From Hellea sp. (GTDB lineage Bacteria; Pseudomonadota; Alphaproteobacteria; Caulobacterales; Maricaulaceae), in assembly GCA_014238285.1 (NCBI GenBank), contig JABABK010000031.1, positions 1-38,092 on the forward strand: 38,092 nt of DNA. The letters run 5' to 3'. Of the stretch, positions 1-8,640 are shown in pieces. Position numbers and translations under genes: made by a program. A model generated the notes under the pieces. That model searched no databases. It worked only from the letters and a program-made list of their open reading frames with translations, and had not been told where the DNA came from. Numbering within the stretch: position 1 is the first letter of the stretch; each line of letters opens with the position of its first letter.

Positions 1-2
1 TG

Positions 3-1544
3 CTTCACACATGGTCTTTGAGCGTCGAGGAACAATTTTATCTATTTTGGCCTGCAACATTGGCTCTAGGATATAAGCTCTTTAAGAATGAAGCTTTGAA
101 AATTTTGTCCATCACCGGATTTTTACTTAGTGTCGGGTTGATCTTGATTTGGACTTTCGGAAAATTTGATGCCCGCGCCGATTCAACAATATTCTTCTGG
201 ATGCCGTTTCGGGTTTTTGAATTTATGATGGGGGCCATGGCGCTCTTAGTTTACGATAAAATTCTGCAAAGAGGCCATGACAACAAACTTCCCTTACAAG
301 ATATTTTATGTGTCGTAGGCATACTTTTGATGTTGGCGGCTATCATATTGCCCGGGTTCATTAAAATGCCTAATGGGCCGCTTTTAGGCTTTATTGCATG
401 CTTAGGGGCTACTCTTGTAATGCTTGCGCCAAGCTCTGTGATTTCGGCTAAATTTTTGTCAAACAAGGCGGTCCGCTGGATTGGCCAGATTAGCTATTCA
501 TTGTACTTGGTTCATTGGCCTCTTTGGGTGTTTTTACCCGATAGCTTTAGGCACCAAAATGGAATGTGGGTTGTTCTTATTGGTTTGTCGATCTTGCTTA
601 CAGTTCCGCTTCATTATCTAATTGAAAACCCGTTTCGCCGCGCCAAGCTCAATCGTTTTTTAGGTGGCGGAAAAAATGTTGATTTAGGCGCATTTGCCTT
701 AACCGCGATCTTAATTGTAATTGGTGGTTGGTATGTAGCGTCTTCTAACAACTTGCCTTTTCGTGCCAAGACGCTGTTAACGGCGGAACAAATTAAAGCC
801 GGATATCAAGGACGGTTTCAAATTAGAAAATGTCATCTCAATAATATGGAAAATACAAATAGATGTGACTTTACGAGGGATAAGCAAGTTTTGTTCTTTG
901 GTAACTCACATGAACCAGATGCGCTGAACGCCTTTGAAGAAATTTATGGCGAGGATGAATCTGTTAATTTGATATCCTTCGGGACCGAAAATAGATGTAA
1001 ATTAAAAATTATTGATGGCGAGCTCCAAAGTAATGTATCCGCGTTAAAGTGTGATCTTCGCGTCAAAAACTTGAATACGGTTTTGAATGATCAAACGATT
1101 ACTCATGTTATTTATATAGCGAATTCTCCTTATGGCGCGAATAAAATACGGTTTTGGGAAAGCTTAGCTTTGATGCAAAATAAAATTCCGTCTCTAAAAA
1201 TAATTGTTATGGGTGGGTTTTTAAATACGACAGAAGCCTGTTCCGTTATCGTTAACCGAGATGGGAGTTATGATGCCTGTTTTGATCCGAAGTATGTGAA
1301 AAATTTCCAGATTGATGAGCAAGACTCTACAATTATACCGAAAGATTTATCCTATCTTTACATCGACCGCATCGGCTTGATGTGTGAAGAAAAGAAGGTA
1401 GAAAACTGTATTAGCACTGGTTTTGGCGAGCCTGCATTTTATGATTCTCACCACATATCTTATGGATATTCGCGATTAATTGGGACAAAAATAAAATCGG
1501 AATATGCTAGCGAGCTCGCTGCGGTAGGCTTGCCTATTAAGTAA
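3..1544 (+). CDS. Acyltransferase 3 / SGNH-hydrolase fusion (OafA-like), 5' partial
   Basis: The reading frame is open to the left edge: codons before the first possible TTG start give LHTWSLSVEEQFYLFWP, the hallmark motif of acyltransferase-3 membrane proteins, so the N-terminal part lies outside the window. The visible 513 residues hold several hydrophobic helices in the first ~240 residues, including ISYSLYLVHWPLWVF and the family's IENPFRR ending. A soluble C-terminal domain follows. LFFGNSHEPDA fits SGNH block I (catalytic Ser) and YDSHHISYGYS near the end fits the Asp-x-x-His block. Proteins of this architecture O-acetylate surface polysaccharide or lipid-linked sugars; the acceptor here cannot be told. 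It converges on the P450 gene with 38 bases between the stop codons. Confidence 0.88.
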   Translation, partial: LHTWSLSVEEQFYLFWPATLALGYKLFKNEALKILSITGFLLSVGLILIWTFGKFDARADSTIFFWMPFRVFEFMMGAMALLVYDKILQRGHDNKLPLQDILCVVGILLMLAAIILPGFIKMPNGPLLGFIACLGATLVMLAPSSVISAKFLSNKAVRWIGQISYSLYLVHWPLWVFLPDSFRHQNGMWVVLIGLSILLTVPLHYLIENPFRRAKLNRFLGGGKNVDLGAFALTAILIVIGGWYVASSNNLPFRAKTLLTAEQIKAGYQGRFQIRKCHLNNMENTNRCDFTRDKQVLFFGNSHEPDALNAFEEIYGEDESVNLISFGTENRCKLKIIDGELQSNVSALKCDLRVKNLNTVLNDQTITHVIYIANSPYGANKIRFWESLALMQNKIPSLKIIVMGGFLNTTEACSVIVNRDGSYDACFDPKYVKNFQIDEQDSTIIPKDLSYLYIDRIGLMCEEKKVENCISTGFGEPAFYDSHHISYGYSRLIGTKIKSEYASELAAVGLPIK

Positions 1545-1582
1545 TTGATTGCCGTCAAATAGAAGTTTATTTGTGCCGGGTG

Positions 1583-4500
1583 TTACCCCGCCCAAACATC
1601 GAGAACATAACGTCCATCTTGTGCCATTTGCTCGATCCAAACTAAACCGTCTTCGATACTGACACTCTTTTCGTTAGAATATATGGCAGCGAGCTCTCGC
1701 TTTACGCCGGGCTCCATACCAGCCCCATCTCCACAGACATATATGATCGCGCCGTCTTGGATGAGCGACCAGACTTTTTTGGCTTGTGCTTGCAAGAGGT
1801 CTTGGACATAGGCCTTTTTCTTTGTCTTTCTAGAAAAGGCCACGTGTAAATCGATCAGACCATTCTTCGCGGCGTTTTCGAGTTCGTCCTTATAGATAAA
1901 ATCATGACTTGGATGTCTGCACCCAAAAAATAGCATGGCATCGCCGAGTTTTTTACCGGATGATTTTTTTAAACGCCTATCCTGCACGAAACCTCTAAAT
2001 GGTGCTAATCCAGTGCCGGGGCCAATCATGATGACGGGTGTTTTCGGGTCCTCGGGCAGTCTAAAGGCCATGGTTGGTTTTTGAATCACTGCTTGGATTG
2101 TATCACCAATGCCAGAGCGAGCTAAGTAGTTGGAGCATACGCCTTTATAATCCCCATCACCGGACAAGGCGGGGCCTTCGACCACGCCAACAGTGATGGC
2201 GCAGTGTCCGGGGTTGTGCCCTGGGGCTGATGAGATGGAATAATAGCGCGGGGTTAAAAACGGAATCATCTCAAGATATATTGCAAATGGTAGTTCGCAA
2301 GCGGGGTGAAGTTCTAAAATATTTAAAACAGAGCGGCGCTTGAGTAGAACTTCATCGCGGTAAAGATCGCTCCCGTCTTTGGCTGGAGAAGCCCAGGCCT
2401 CCAGTGTTGTTTTCGTATTAGGGCAGCGCGTATTGGCGGCGAGTACACCGATATCTTTACGGGTCGCGACGGCCTGCAACTCGCCGTAAACTTCGGCGAG
2501 ACGTTTAAGTGAAAATGTACTACCATTGGGAAACGGGCTTCTCCGCCCGCCTTCAACATCGACGCGGATATAAGTTTCTGTATCAAACCCAAACCTGTTT
2601 AAGGCTCGCTCTGCCAGCTCGCGGCTATTAACGGGGATGACGCAGAGGTGGTCGCCGGGTTCATAGCTAACGCCCTCTGGCAGTTTTACTTCCACATGGC
2701 GAGTGGAGCGCTTTGATGGATTTTTGCCGTCTTTGTTTTGTAGTTCATAATTTGCAGTCACTGTCATGGGCATTGCGCCGGCTTGTTGCGCGACTGGATT
2801 AGCTGTGACGCTTTCGGAGATTTCAACATTGTAGAGCGGGGCCGCGTCAGCTGCCTCAGTAAAGTCGATATCAAGACCGAGGGCATCTCCGACTTGCGGC
2901 CAAAGATTATCAAACCAATCATGAAACTGTCCGGACAAATCTTCACGGGCATCGCCTTCACCTCGCGCCGCTAGACGTGTCGCGCCAAGCTCTTCAAGAC
3001 GTTGGTCGATTAGGCGCGGGATGGTCTGAAAGGTTGAGGCCCAGTCTCGGTTGCCACACCCAAAGACGGCATATGTTACGCCATTGGCAGAACCCGCTTT
3101 GGCGGTTTCTAAGCCTTCCACAAATTTTACGGCGTTGTTTGGCGGCGCGCCATTATAAGAGGCCGTGACTATGATGACCGCGCCGGAAGTTGGCAGGCGT
3201 CCTGCAAAACTATCAAGGCCTGCGAGCTTGGTTTCAAATCCGTTAATGTCGCCCATTTGCGCAAGCTCATGAGCGTAGCCTTCGGCTGTGCCTAGATTGG
3301 AGCCATAGAGAATGGTGAGCTTCCCGCCATGTTTACGCCGCTTGACCACCGGAGCTGCATCAACGGCTTCCTCAGTCTGAATATGGCTTCGCGTTAGGCC
3401 GTCTCGCATGCGAGCTTTTATGGTGAACCCTTCGGGTTTGATCGACAGGGTTTCTTTGATGTCGAGCGCGTAGGCTTTGTGATCAAATAGCTTAAAGCGC
3501 TGCAAAATCATTCCAAGAACAAGGACGGCCTCTTGCAGGGCAAATTGACGGCCAATACAGGCCCGCTGGCCATTACCAAATGGCTTATAAGCATAGGTTG
3601 GTCTTGCGGCTTCGGCCGCTTTGGAAAAACGATCAGGATCGAAACTTTCTGGGTCGTCTCCCCACATCTCCACATCGCGGTGCAGGCTGGGAATTAGGAT
3701 GGTTACAAAAGAGCCTTTGGGGATTGGATATTTTCCGCCAACAATCTCGTCCTTAAAGGGCGTGACGCTAAAAGCAGGGGCGGTTGGCCATAATCTCAAA
3801 GCTTCTGATAGAACGGCTCTTGTATACTCCAACTTGCCGATTTGCGCGATAGTCGGGGCCTTACCAATGTCGCGGCCAAGAACTGCATCAACTTCGTCGC
3901 GCGCTCGCGCCAGTGCCTCGGGGTGCTTTAGCAAATAATATAGCGTGAAGGACAAAAGCCCCGATGTTGTCTCGTGCCCGGCGATTAAAAATGTATTGAT
4001 TTGAAAGCGGATATTTTCATCCGAAAGCCCTTCGCCAGACTTAGGGTCTTTCCCTGCGAGCATATAATTAAGCAGATCTTTTTGATCACCGCCGCCGCGG
4101 CGCCTCTCTTTGATGATCTCATCGACGAGTTCATTCATATATGACACGTCCTTATCCATTTGCTTGATGCGCCCGCCCATCAGAACTTTTTCGCCGGGAA
4201 TGCCTTTAAAGCTCATACAGGTGGCGAGAGTGCGGGTCAGCGCGTCAATAAACGGGTGAAAGTCTTCGCGGTAAAAAGAGTTAAATCTGTAATCAAATCC
4301 GCACAGGCCAATGGTATCAAGGGCAAGACCTGTCATGTCGCGGACAACATCAATCTCTTCATCAGCGTTGAGGCGCTCCCATTTCATCATAAGCTGCTCG
4401 GCGATATCTGCCATCATGGGCAGGTAGTCATCCATGGCCTTTTGCGCAAATGTTGGCATCAGAATATTATGAGCTTTGGACCAATTAGGAGCCGTCGTAT

Positions 4501-4783
4501 CGCCCGTGAAAAGACCATCACCGCCAATGGCGCGAACGCGCTTAAGCGGCCCGCGGACGGTTTTATCAAACCGGGTTTCGTCGCAAAGTTCGTTGACGAG
4601 CTCCGGGCCAGAAACAATCATAATAGGCGTTCCGAGCATATCCAGCCAGTAAATCGGCCCTTGCTCTTTGGCATGTTCCATCAAGCTTTGGAGAGGCGCT
4701 TCAGAGTTAACGGAGAAGACGTTACCTAACAACGGAACCGCGTCGGGTTGAGGAATAGGATCCAGTCTGTTCTTGCCCGCCAT
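1583..4783 (-). CDS. Self-sufficient cytochrome P450 / NADPH-P450 reductase fusion (CYP102, P450 BM3-type)
   Basis: This 1066-residue protein has the order P450, FMN flavodoxin, FAD and NADPH domains in one chain, as in Bacillus P450 BM3 (1049 aa), a fatty-acid hydroxylase. Visible P450 motifs are the I-helix AGHETTSG (268-275), the EALR of the K-helix (327-330) and FGNGQRACIG with heme-ligand Cys409. The flavodoxin part begins at LTILYGSNLGTAEG (~489). PRYYSISSAP marks FAD binding, MIGPGTGLAPFRGF and YVCGDGAGMEPGVK mark NADPH binding, and the chain ends DVWAG like BM3. I chose the ATG at 4783 because GGGAGA stands just upstream and the N-terminus then matches BM3; an ATG at 4888 would add 35 residues through the promoter region. 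The BM3 carboxylate anchors Arg47 and Tyr51 appear replaced by Thr and Ile, while the equivalent of Phe87 is kept, so substrate preference may differ. Confidence 0.95.
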   Translation of the reverse strand: MAGKNRLDPIPQPDAVPLLGNVFSVNSEAPLQSLMEHAKEQGPIYWLDMLGTPIMIVSGPELVNELCDETRFDKTVRGPLKRVRAIGGDGLFTGDTTAPNWSKAHNILMPTFAQKAMDDYLPMMADIAEQLMMKWERLNADEEIDVVRDMTGLALDTIGLCGFDYRFNSFYREDFHPFIDALTRTLATCMSFKGIPGEKVLMGGRIKQMDKDVSYMNELVDEIIKERRRGGGDQKDLLNYMLAGKDPKSGEGLSDENIRFQINTFLIAGHETTSGLLSFTLYYLLKHPEALARARDEVDAVLGRDIGKAPTIAQIGKLEYTRAVLSEALRLWPTAPAFSVTPFKDEIVGGKYPIPKGSFVTILIPSLHRDVEMWGDDPESFDPDRFSKAAEAARPTYAYKPFGNGQRACIGRQFALQEAVLVLGMILQRFKLFDHKAYALDIKETLSIKPEGFTIKARMRDGLTRSHIQTEEAVDAAPVVKRRKHGGKLTILYGSNLGTAEGYAHELAQMGDINGFETKLAGLDSFAGRLPTSGAVIIVTASYNGAPPNNAVKFVEGLETAKAGSANGVTYAVFGCGNRDWASTFQTIPRLIDQRLEELGATRLAARGEGDAREDLSGQFHDWFDNLWPQVGDALGLDIDFTEAADAAPLYNVEISESVTANPVAQQAGAMPMTVTANYELQNKDGKNPSKRSTRHVEVKLPEGVSYEPGDHLCVIPVNSRELAERALNRFGFDTETYIRVDVEGGRRSPFPNGSTFSLKRLAEVYGELQAVATRKDIGVLAANTRCPNTKTTLEAWASPAKDGSDLYRDEVLLKRRSVLNILELHPACELPFAIYLEMIPFLTPRYYSISSAPGHNPGHCAITVGVVEGPALSGDGDYKGVCSNYLARSGIGDTIQAVIQKPTMAFRLPEDPKTPVIMIGPGTGLAPFRGFVQDRRLKKSSGKKLGDAMLFFGCRHPSHDFIYKDELENAAKNGLIDLHVAFSRKTKKKAYVQDLLQAQAKKVWSLIQDGAIIYVCGDGAGMEPGVKRELAAIYSNEKSVSIEDGLVWIEQMAQDGRYVLDVWAG

Positions 4784-4848
4784 TATGTCTCCCAAAATAG
4801 TTTGAATGTTTTGACTAACACCCTGCCGAAATTCTGTACAGGGCGCAG

Positions 4849-4862
4849 GCCTAAGTTTAGGC
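4849..4862. promoter_or_regulatory. Candidate operator palindrome between divergent P450 and exported-protein genes
   Basis: GCCTAAGTTTAGGC is a 6+2+6 perfect dyad in the 156-base space between the divergent starts at 4783 and 4940. Its location fits a shared operator for a dimeric repressor. No regulator gene is adjacent, so the binding protein is unknown. On the plus side TTGCGC (4892-4897) and TAGTTT (4915-4920), 17 bases apart, could be a promoter for the gene at 4940, but the match is weak. Confidence 0.35.
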
Positions 4863-4939
4863 TGGCGTTCTAATTGGGACTTCGCCAAAATTTGCGCGAA
4901 CTTACCCTTTATGATAGTTTCAAAAATCGGGAGCCCGTT

Positions 4940-5506
4940 ATGAACAAATTAGTCTTTAAAACAGCCAGCTGCATCGCCTGTCTATCGGCGGCCAGTTTGA
5001 CACTGGCATTCGCGCAAACTCGGCCCGTTGATCAGCCGCGCTTTCAAATTAAATCGCCGGAAATTACCGCGCCCGGCCAGCGCGTGCGCTGCCGCGTTGA
5101 GAGCGTGATCACGACGGCTCAAGGCGCAGTTCTTGAATGCGCCGGCCAAAACGGCAATGTCGCGCTTCTGGCCATGGGCGATGATTCGATGGAATTGGGC
5201 CTTGCTATGATGTCGGACAATACCAAACCCTATCGTACGTTCGTGATCGATAAGCCAAAGGCGACCAGCCTGCAAAGTTGTAAACAGGCAGGGCGGGTTG
5301 CCGGGAATAAACCCTGCTTTCAAGTCCTTGTCGCCCGCATGAGTCTCAAAGATAGCCCGATTAATGTCGGCAGCGCTAATCCTGACAATAGCGGTCCCAA
5401 TATTCCAACGCAGGACGCCGACCCTGATTGGCCAAATATTCCTACGCAAGACGCTAACCCCGATGCCGGGCCCAATATACCGACTCAGGACGCGCGGCCT
5501 GATTGA
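4940..5506 (+). CDS. Exported protein with three C-terminal PNIPTQDA repeats
   Basis: I do not recognise a family. The 188-residue product starts with a Sec-type signal peptide (MNKLVFKTASCIACLSAASL, likely cleavage after AFA), followed by a ~120-residue domain with four Cys that could form disulfides. The tail carries three near-copies of PNIPTQDAxPD, of 11-13 residues each (about 5396-5503). ATG at 4940 was chosen because CGGGAG lies at 4928-4933; an upstream start at 4874 would place 22 extra residues before the signal peptide. The gene is divergent from the P450. The Asp/Pro-rich acidic tail could be a metal- or surface-binding element, but that is inference. Confidence 0.75.
   Translation: MNKLVFKTASCIACLSAASLTLAFAQTRPVDQPRFQIKSPEITAPGQRVRCRVESVITTAQGAVLECAGQNGNVALLAMGDDSMELGLAMMSDNTKPYRTFVIDKPKATSLQSCKQAGRVAGNKPCFQVLVARMSLKDSPINVGSANPDNSGPNIPTQDADPDWPNIPTQDANPDAGPNIPTQDARPD
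5396..5503 (+). repeat. Three in-frame PNIPTQDAxPD coding repeats
   Basis: The translated repeats are PNIPTQDADPDW, PNIPTQDANPDAG and PNIPTQDARPD. Nucleotide copies differ mostly at third positions (aatattccaacg, aatattcctacg, aatataccgact), so the peptide appears to be kept while the DNA has drifted. This argues for selection on the repeat rather than recent duplication. Confidence 0.8.
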
Positions 5507-5621
5507 GCTCCGACAGCTGGAGATTTAAACTAGTTTATGGGCGGTTGGATAGAGCGCCTATACCGCGCGAACCCATTTGTGTATAGCTAGGCTAATATTC
5601 AGGTTCTAAGAAGGCGTCGCT

Positions 5622-6131
5622 ATGAAAAACACTCTACTCATTATAAGTCTTAGTTTTTTGATGACGGCGTGTTCGCCCGAAACTGAAACAATCCAGCAAA
5701 AAACTTCGGTTTTAGAGGATGTTCAAACGTTAGTGGGTTCCAGTTTTAATAGCGAACTCGCGGAGCAGCTCGGCGCAGATCAATACGGCATGCGATCCTA
5801 TATATTTGTGACATTACTCACAGGTCCAAATGATGCCGCCATCACAGACCCGGCCAAGCGGAAGGAATTATTCGCGGGACATTTTTCAAATATGAAACGC
5901 ATGTCCGAAAGCGGAGATTTGGTGCTGGCTGGCCCGTTCATGGAAGCCGCGCCAAAACGCGGACTTTTCATTCTTAATGTTGCGACGATCGAAGAAGCCA
6001 AAGAATTGGTCAAAACCGACCCCTCCATCGCGGCCGGAATTTTCAAAGTTGAATTTGATAAATATTATGGCTCGGCGGCACTGATGGATGTGAACCGCGT
6101 TCACCAGAGCATTCAGAAAACGAAGATGTGA
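5622..6131 (+). CDS. YCII-domain lipoprotein
   Basis: The 169-residue product begins with a lipoprotein signal peptide with lipobox LMTAC (lipidated Cys about residue 17). Residues ~55-155 look like a YCII/YciI-related alpha-beta barrel: YIFVTLLTG, then HFSNMKRMSESGDLVLAGPF, then LFILNVATIEEAKELVKTDP. YCII proteins are small ferredoxin-like folds with a conserved His-Asp pair; some take part in cleavage reactions of chlorinated aromatics, but most have no known substrate. Membrane anchoring by a lipid is unusual for the family, which is mostly cytosolic. It reads in the same direction as its two neighbours, with 115 and 32 bases between genes. Confidence 0.8.
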   Translation: MKNTLLIISLSFLMTACSPETETIQQKTSVLEDVQTLVGSSFNSELAEQLGADQYGMRSYIFVTLLTGPNDAAITDPAKRKELFAGHFSNMKRMSESGDLVLAGPFMEAAPKRGLFILNVATIEEAKELVKTDPSIAAGIFKVEFDKYYGSAALMDVNRVHQSIQKTKM

Positions 6132-6163
6132 TTGCTGATCAAAGAAACTAGGGGCGGTGAGAT

Positions 6164-6940
6164 ATGATATTTAATTTCTTGAAGAAAAGCACATCGAAGA
6201 ATCGTTTGCCAAAATCTTCGGGCCCTGTGTTGAAGATTCTTGACGAGTGTGCAGGTAATTTCCGTTTTCCCATGCTGGACAATGGATATCTTTATTTGGC
6301 GGCGACAAGATTAACAGCATATTCAAACAATAATGACTGGGCATTAGTGTTCGAGATTTTCGGATTTTCTCCTAGGGCAGGAATACCCGATTTAACAATT
6401 CAGACTTTCGCAAGTAACCTAACAAATAGAGCTGAAAGGTCCGACTACGCAACCAAGTTAGCATATGACAACTATTTAAAAAACAATCCTAATAATGAAT
6501 TCAAATCTTTTTACCCGATTGAAAACGACGATTGGATGTCCGAAGAGTCTTGTGAAGTCCTGAAACCATCAGGTGATATAGTCCTTCGTGGTAAAAATAT
6601 CGCATTGCCTTCAGCATGCGATTATAAAGCGAATGACATTGCACTTGAAGAGAGCGCTCCATTGACGTTTGAGCTTTGCCGGTATTTGGCAAAAAACTAT
6701 CGAGAAAACGTTCTCGCAACTGAAGACGAAAGACGATTCAACGTTCTAAATGAGTTAAAATTTGTTTTGACGCTCGATGACTGGCTTCATCCAGACTTGA
6801 CCGACGGAGTTTTGCCTAGTCAAACAACAACTTTTTCTGAAATTCAAGATGTTTTACTGACTGCTGACGCAACAAAATATATTGGTGACGCGATAGGGAA
6901 TACGCATTGGTCAAATTGGCCTGACGGTGGTATTTTGTAG
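6164..6940 (+). CDS. Uncharacterised protein resembling DUF7003
   Basis: A 258-residue soluble protein with no signal peptide or membrane segment. Blocks such as FPMLDNGYLYLAATRLTAYS, WALVFEIFGFSPRAGIPDL, LDDWLHPDL and NTHWSNWPDGG match what I remember of the family catalogued as DUF7003, which has no known function. The start ATG follows GGGGCGGTGAG. Codon use is more AT-rich than in the hut genes next door. It ends 37 bases before the convergent hutU stop. I am confident it is a real gene but cannot assign a role. Confidence 0.75.
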   Translation: MIFNFLKKSTSKNRLPKSSGPVLKILDECAGNFRFPMLDNGYLYLAATRLTAYSNNNDWALVFEIFGFSPRAGIPDLTIQTFASNLTNRAERSDYATKLAYDNYLKNNPNNEFKSFYPIENDDWMSEESCEVLKPSGDIVLRGKNIALPSACDYKANDIALEESAPLTFELCRYLAKNYRENVLATEDERRFNVLNELKFVLTLDDWLHPDLTDGVLPSQTTTFSEIQDVLLTADATKYIGDAIGNTHWSNWPDGGIL

Positions 6941-6977
6941 TGCCTCGTTTGAGTCCATTTCCGTTAAATTGTCGACA

Positions 6978-8639
6978 TTAAACCCCCGGCAAATTAAGAC
7001 CCATCTCATCCGCACACTCCCGCGCAATTTCATATCCCGCATCTGCATGCCGCATGACACCTGTGGCCGGGTCGTTCCATAAAACGCGTTTGATGCGTTC
7101 ATCAGCTTCCTTTGTGCCGTCGGCGCAAATGACCATGCCGGAGTGCTGTGAATAGCCCATGCCGACGCCGCCGCCGTGATGGAGGGACACCCAGGTTGCG
7201 CCGCTGGCTGTGTTTAGTAGCGCGTTGAGCAGCGGCCAGTCAGAGACCGCATCGCTGCCATCTTTCATGGATTCTGTTTCGCGGTTCGGGCTGGCGACGC
7301 TGCCGCTATCAAGATGGTCACGGCCAATGACGACAGGGGCGGAGAGCTCTCCCGTGCGAACCATTTCATTAAAGGCGAGGCCGAGCTTGTCACGCAGGCC
7401 TAGGCCAACCCAGCAAATTCGCGCCGGAAGACCTTGAAAGGCAATCCTATCGCGCGCCATGTCGAGCCAGTTATGCAGATGTTGATCATCGGGGATGAGC
7501 TCTTTGACCTTGGCATCGGTTTTGTAAATATCTTCCGGATCTCCCGATAAAGCGGCCCAGCGAAACGGGCCAATACCTCGGCAAAATAATGGGCGAATAT
7601 AAGCCGGAACAAAACCGGGAAAAGCAAAAGCATCTTTAAAGCCAGCGTCAAGCGCGACTTGTCTAATATTATTGCCGTAATCAAATGTCGGCACGCCGGC
7701 ATTATGAAAATCAACCATGGCCTCGACATGGACGCGCATAGATTCGCGGGCCGCTTTCTCGACGCTGGCCGGATCGGTCTTTTGCTTTTCGCGCCATTCA
7801 CCAACGCTCCAGCCGATTGGTAGATAGCCGTGGATCGGGTCATGGGCGCTGGTCTGGTCTGTGACCATATCCGGGCGTACGCCGCGCTTAAACAGGTCGG
7901 GTACAATCTCGGCTGCGTTGCCGATCAGGCCGACAGATTTGGCTTCGCCTGCGGCTGTCCATGTTTCGATCATGGCAAGGGCTTCATCAATGTCATGGGT
8001 GATCTCGTCCACATATCGTGTGCGCTTGCGAAACTCGGCGCGGGTTTCGTCACATTCAATGGTTAGGCAACATGCCCCTGCCATAACAGCCGCGAGTGGC
8101 TGCGCCCCGCCCATGCCGCCAAGGCCAGCGGTAAGAACCCACTTACCCGTAAGATCGCCGCCAAAATGCTGCCGTCCAGCCTCAACAAAAGTTTCATAGG
8201 TTCCCTGCACAATGCCTTGGGTTCCGATATAAATCCAGCTGCCCGCCGTCATCTGGCCATACATCATCAGGCCTTTTTTATCGAGCTCGTTAAAATGATC
8301 CCAATTGGCCCAGTTAGGCACGAGGTTCGAATTCGCGATCAAAACGCGGGGGGCATTTTCGTGGGTCCGGAACACGCCAACAGGCTTGCCGGATTGCACC
8401 AATAGTGTTTCGTCAATTTCAAGGTTTTGCAGACTCTCAACGATTTTATCATAAGCCTGCCAATTACGCGCCGCCCGGCCAATCCCGCCATAGACGACGA
8501 GCTCGTGCGGGTTCTCCGCCACATCGGGATGGAGATTGTTCATGAGCATGCGCAGAGGCGCTTCGGTCTGCCAGCTCTTACAGGTTAGTTCTGTGCCGGT
8601 GGGTGGAAAAATATCGCGGGCATTTTTACGGTCAAACAT
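6978..8639 (-). CDS. hutU: Urocanate hydratase
   Basis: Second enzyme of histidine degradation: converts urocanate to imidazolonepropionate using tightly bound NAD+ as electrophile. Length 553 residues is typical. Seen are the [16 protein letters not shown] block (~127-142), the NAD-binding [13 protein letters not shown] loop (171-183), the [10 protein letters not shown] block (352-361) and the [20 protein letters not shown] segment near the C-terminus, all family hallmarks. It starts one base after the hutH stop with GGAG from the end of hutH as ribosome binding site, so it is very likely cotranscribed as the last gene of hutIHU. No hutG or hutF follows; the next gene is convergent. Confidence 0.97.
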   Translation of the reverse strand: MFDRKNARDIFPPTGTELTCKSWQTEAPLRMLMNNLHPDVAENPHELVVYGGIGRAARNWQAYDKIVESLQNLEIDETLLVQSGKPVGVFRTHENAPRVLIANSNLVPNWANWDHFNELDKKGLMMYGQMTAGSWIYIGTQGIVQGTYETFVEAGRQHFGGDLTGKWVLTAGLGGMGGAQPLAAVMAGACCLTIECDETRAEFRKRTRYVDEITHDIDEALAMIETWTAAGEAKSVGLIGNAAEIVPDLFKRGVRPDMVTDQTSAHDPIHGYLPIGWSVGEWREKQKTDPASVEKAARESMRVHVEAMVDFHNAGVPTFDYGNNIRQVALDAGFKDAFAFPGFVPAYIRPLFCRGIGPFRWAALSGDPEDIYKTDAKVKELIPDDQHLHNWLDMARDRIAFQGLPARICWVGLGLRDKLGLAFNEMVRTGELSAPVVIGRDHLDSGSVASPNRETESMKDGSDAVSDWPLLNALLNTASGATWVSLHHGGGVGMGYSQHSGMVICADGTKEADERIKRVLWNDPATGVMRHADAGYEIARECADEMGLNLPGV

Positions 8640-8640
8640 T

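Noticed and set aside
4160-4729. 189-codon plus-strand ORF inside the P450 gene
   Set aside because: Antisense to a well-supported P450 domain; composition is that of a shadow frame.
4784-4888. Longer start for the P450 fusion at 4888
   Set aside because: The extra 35 residues do not resemble any P450 N-terminus, cross the divergent promoter region and have no ribosome binding site, while ATG 4783 has GGGAGA.
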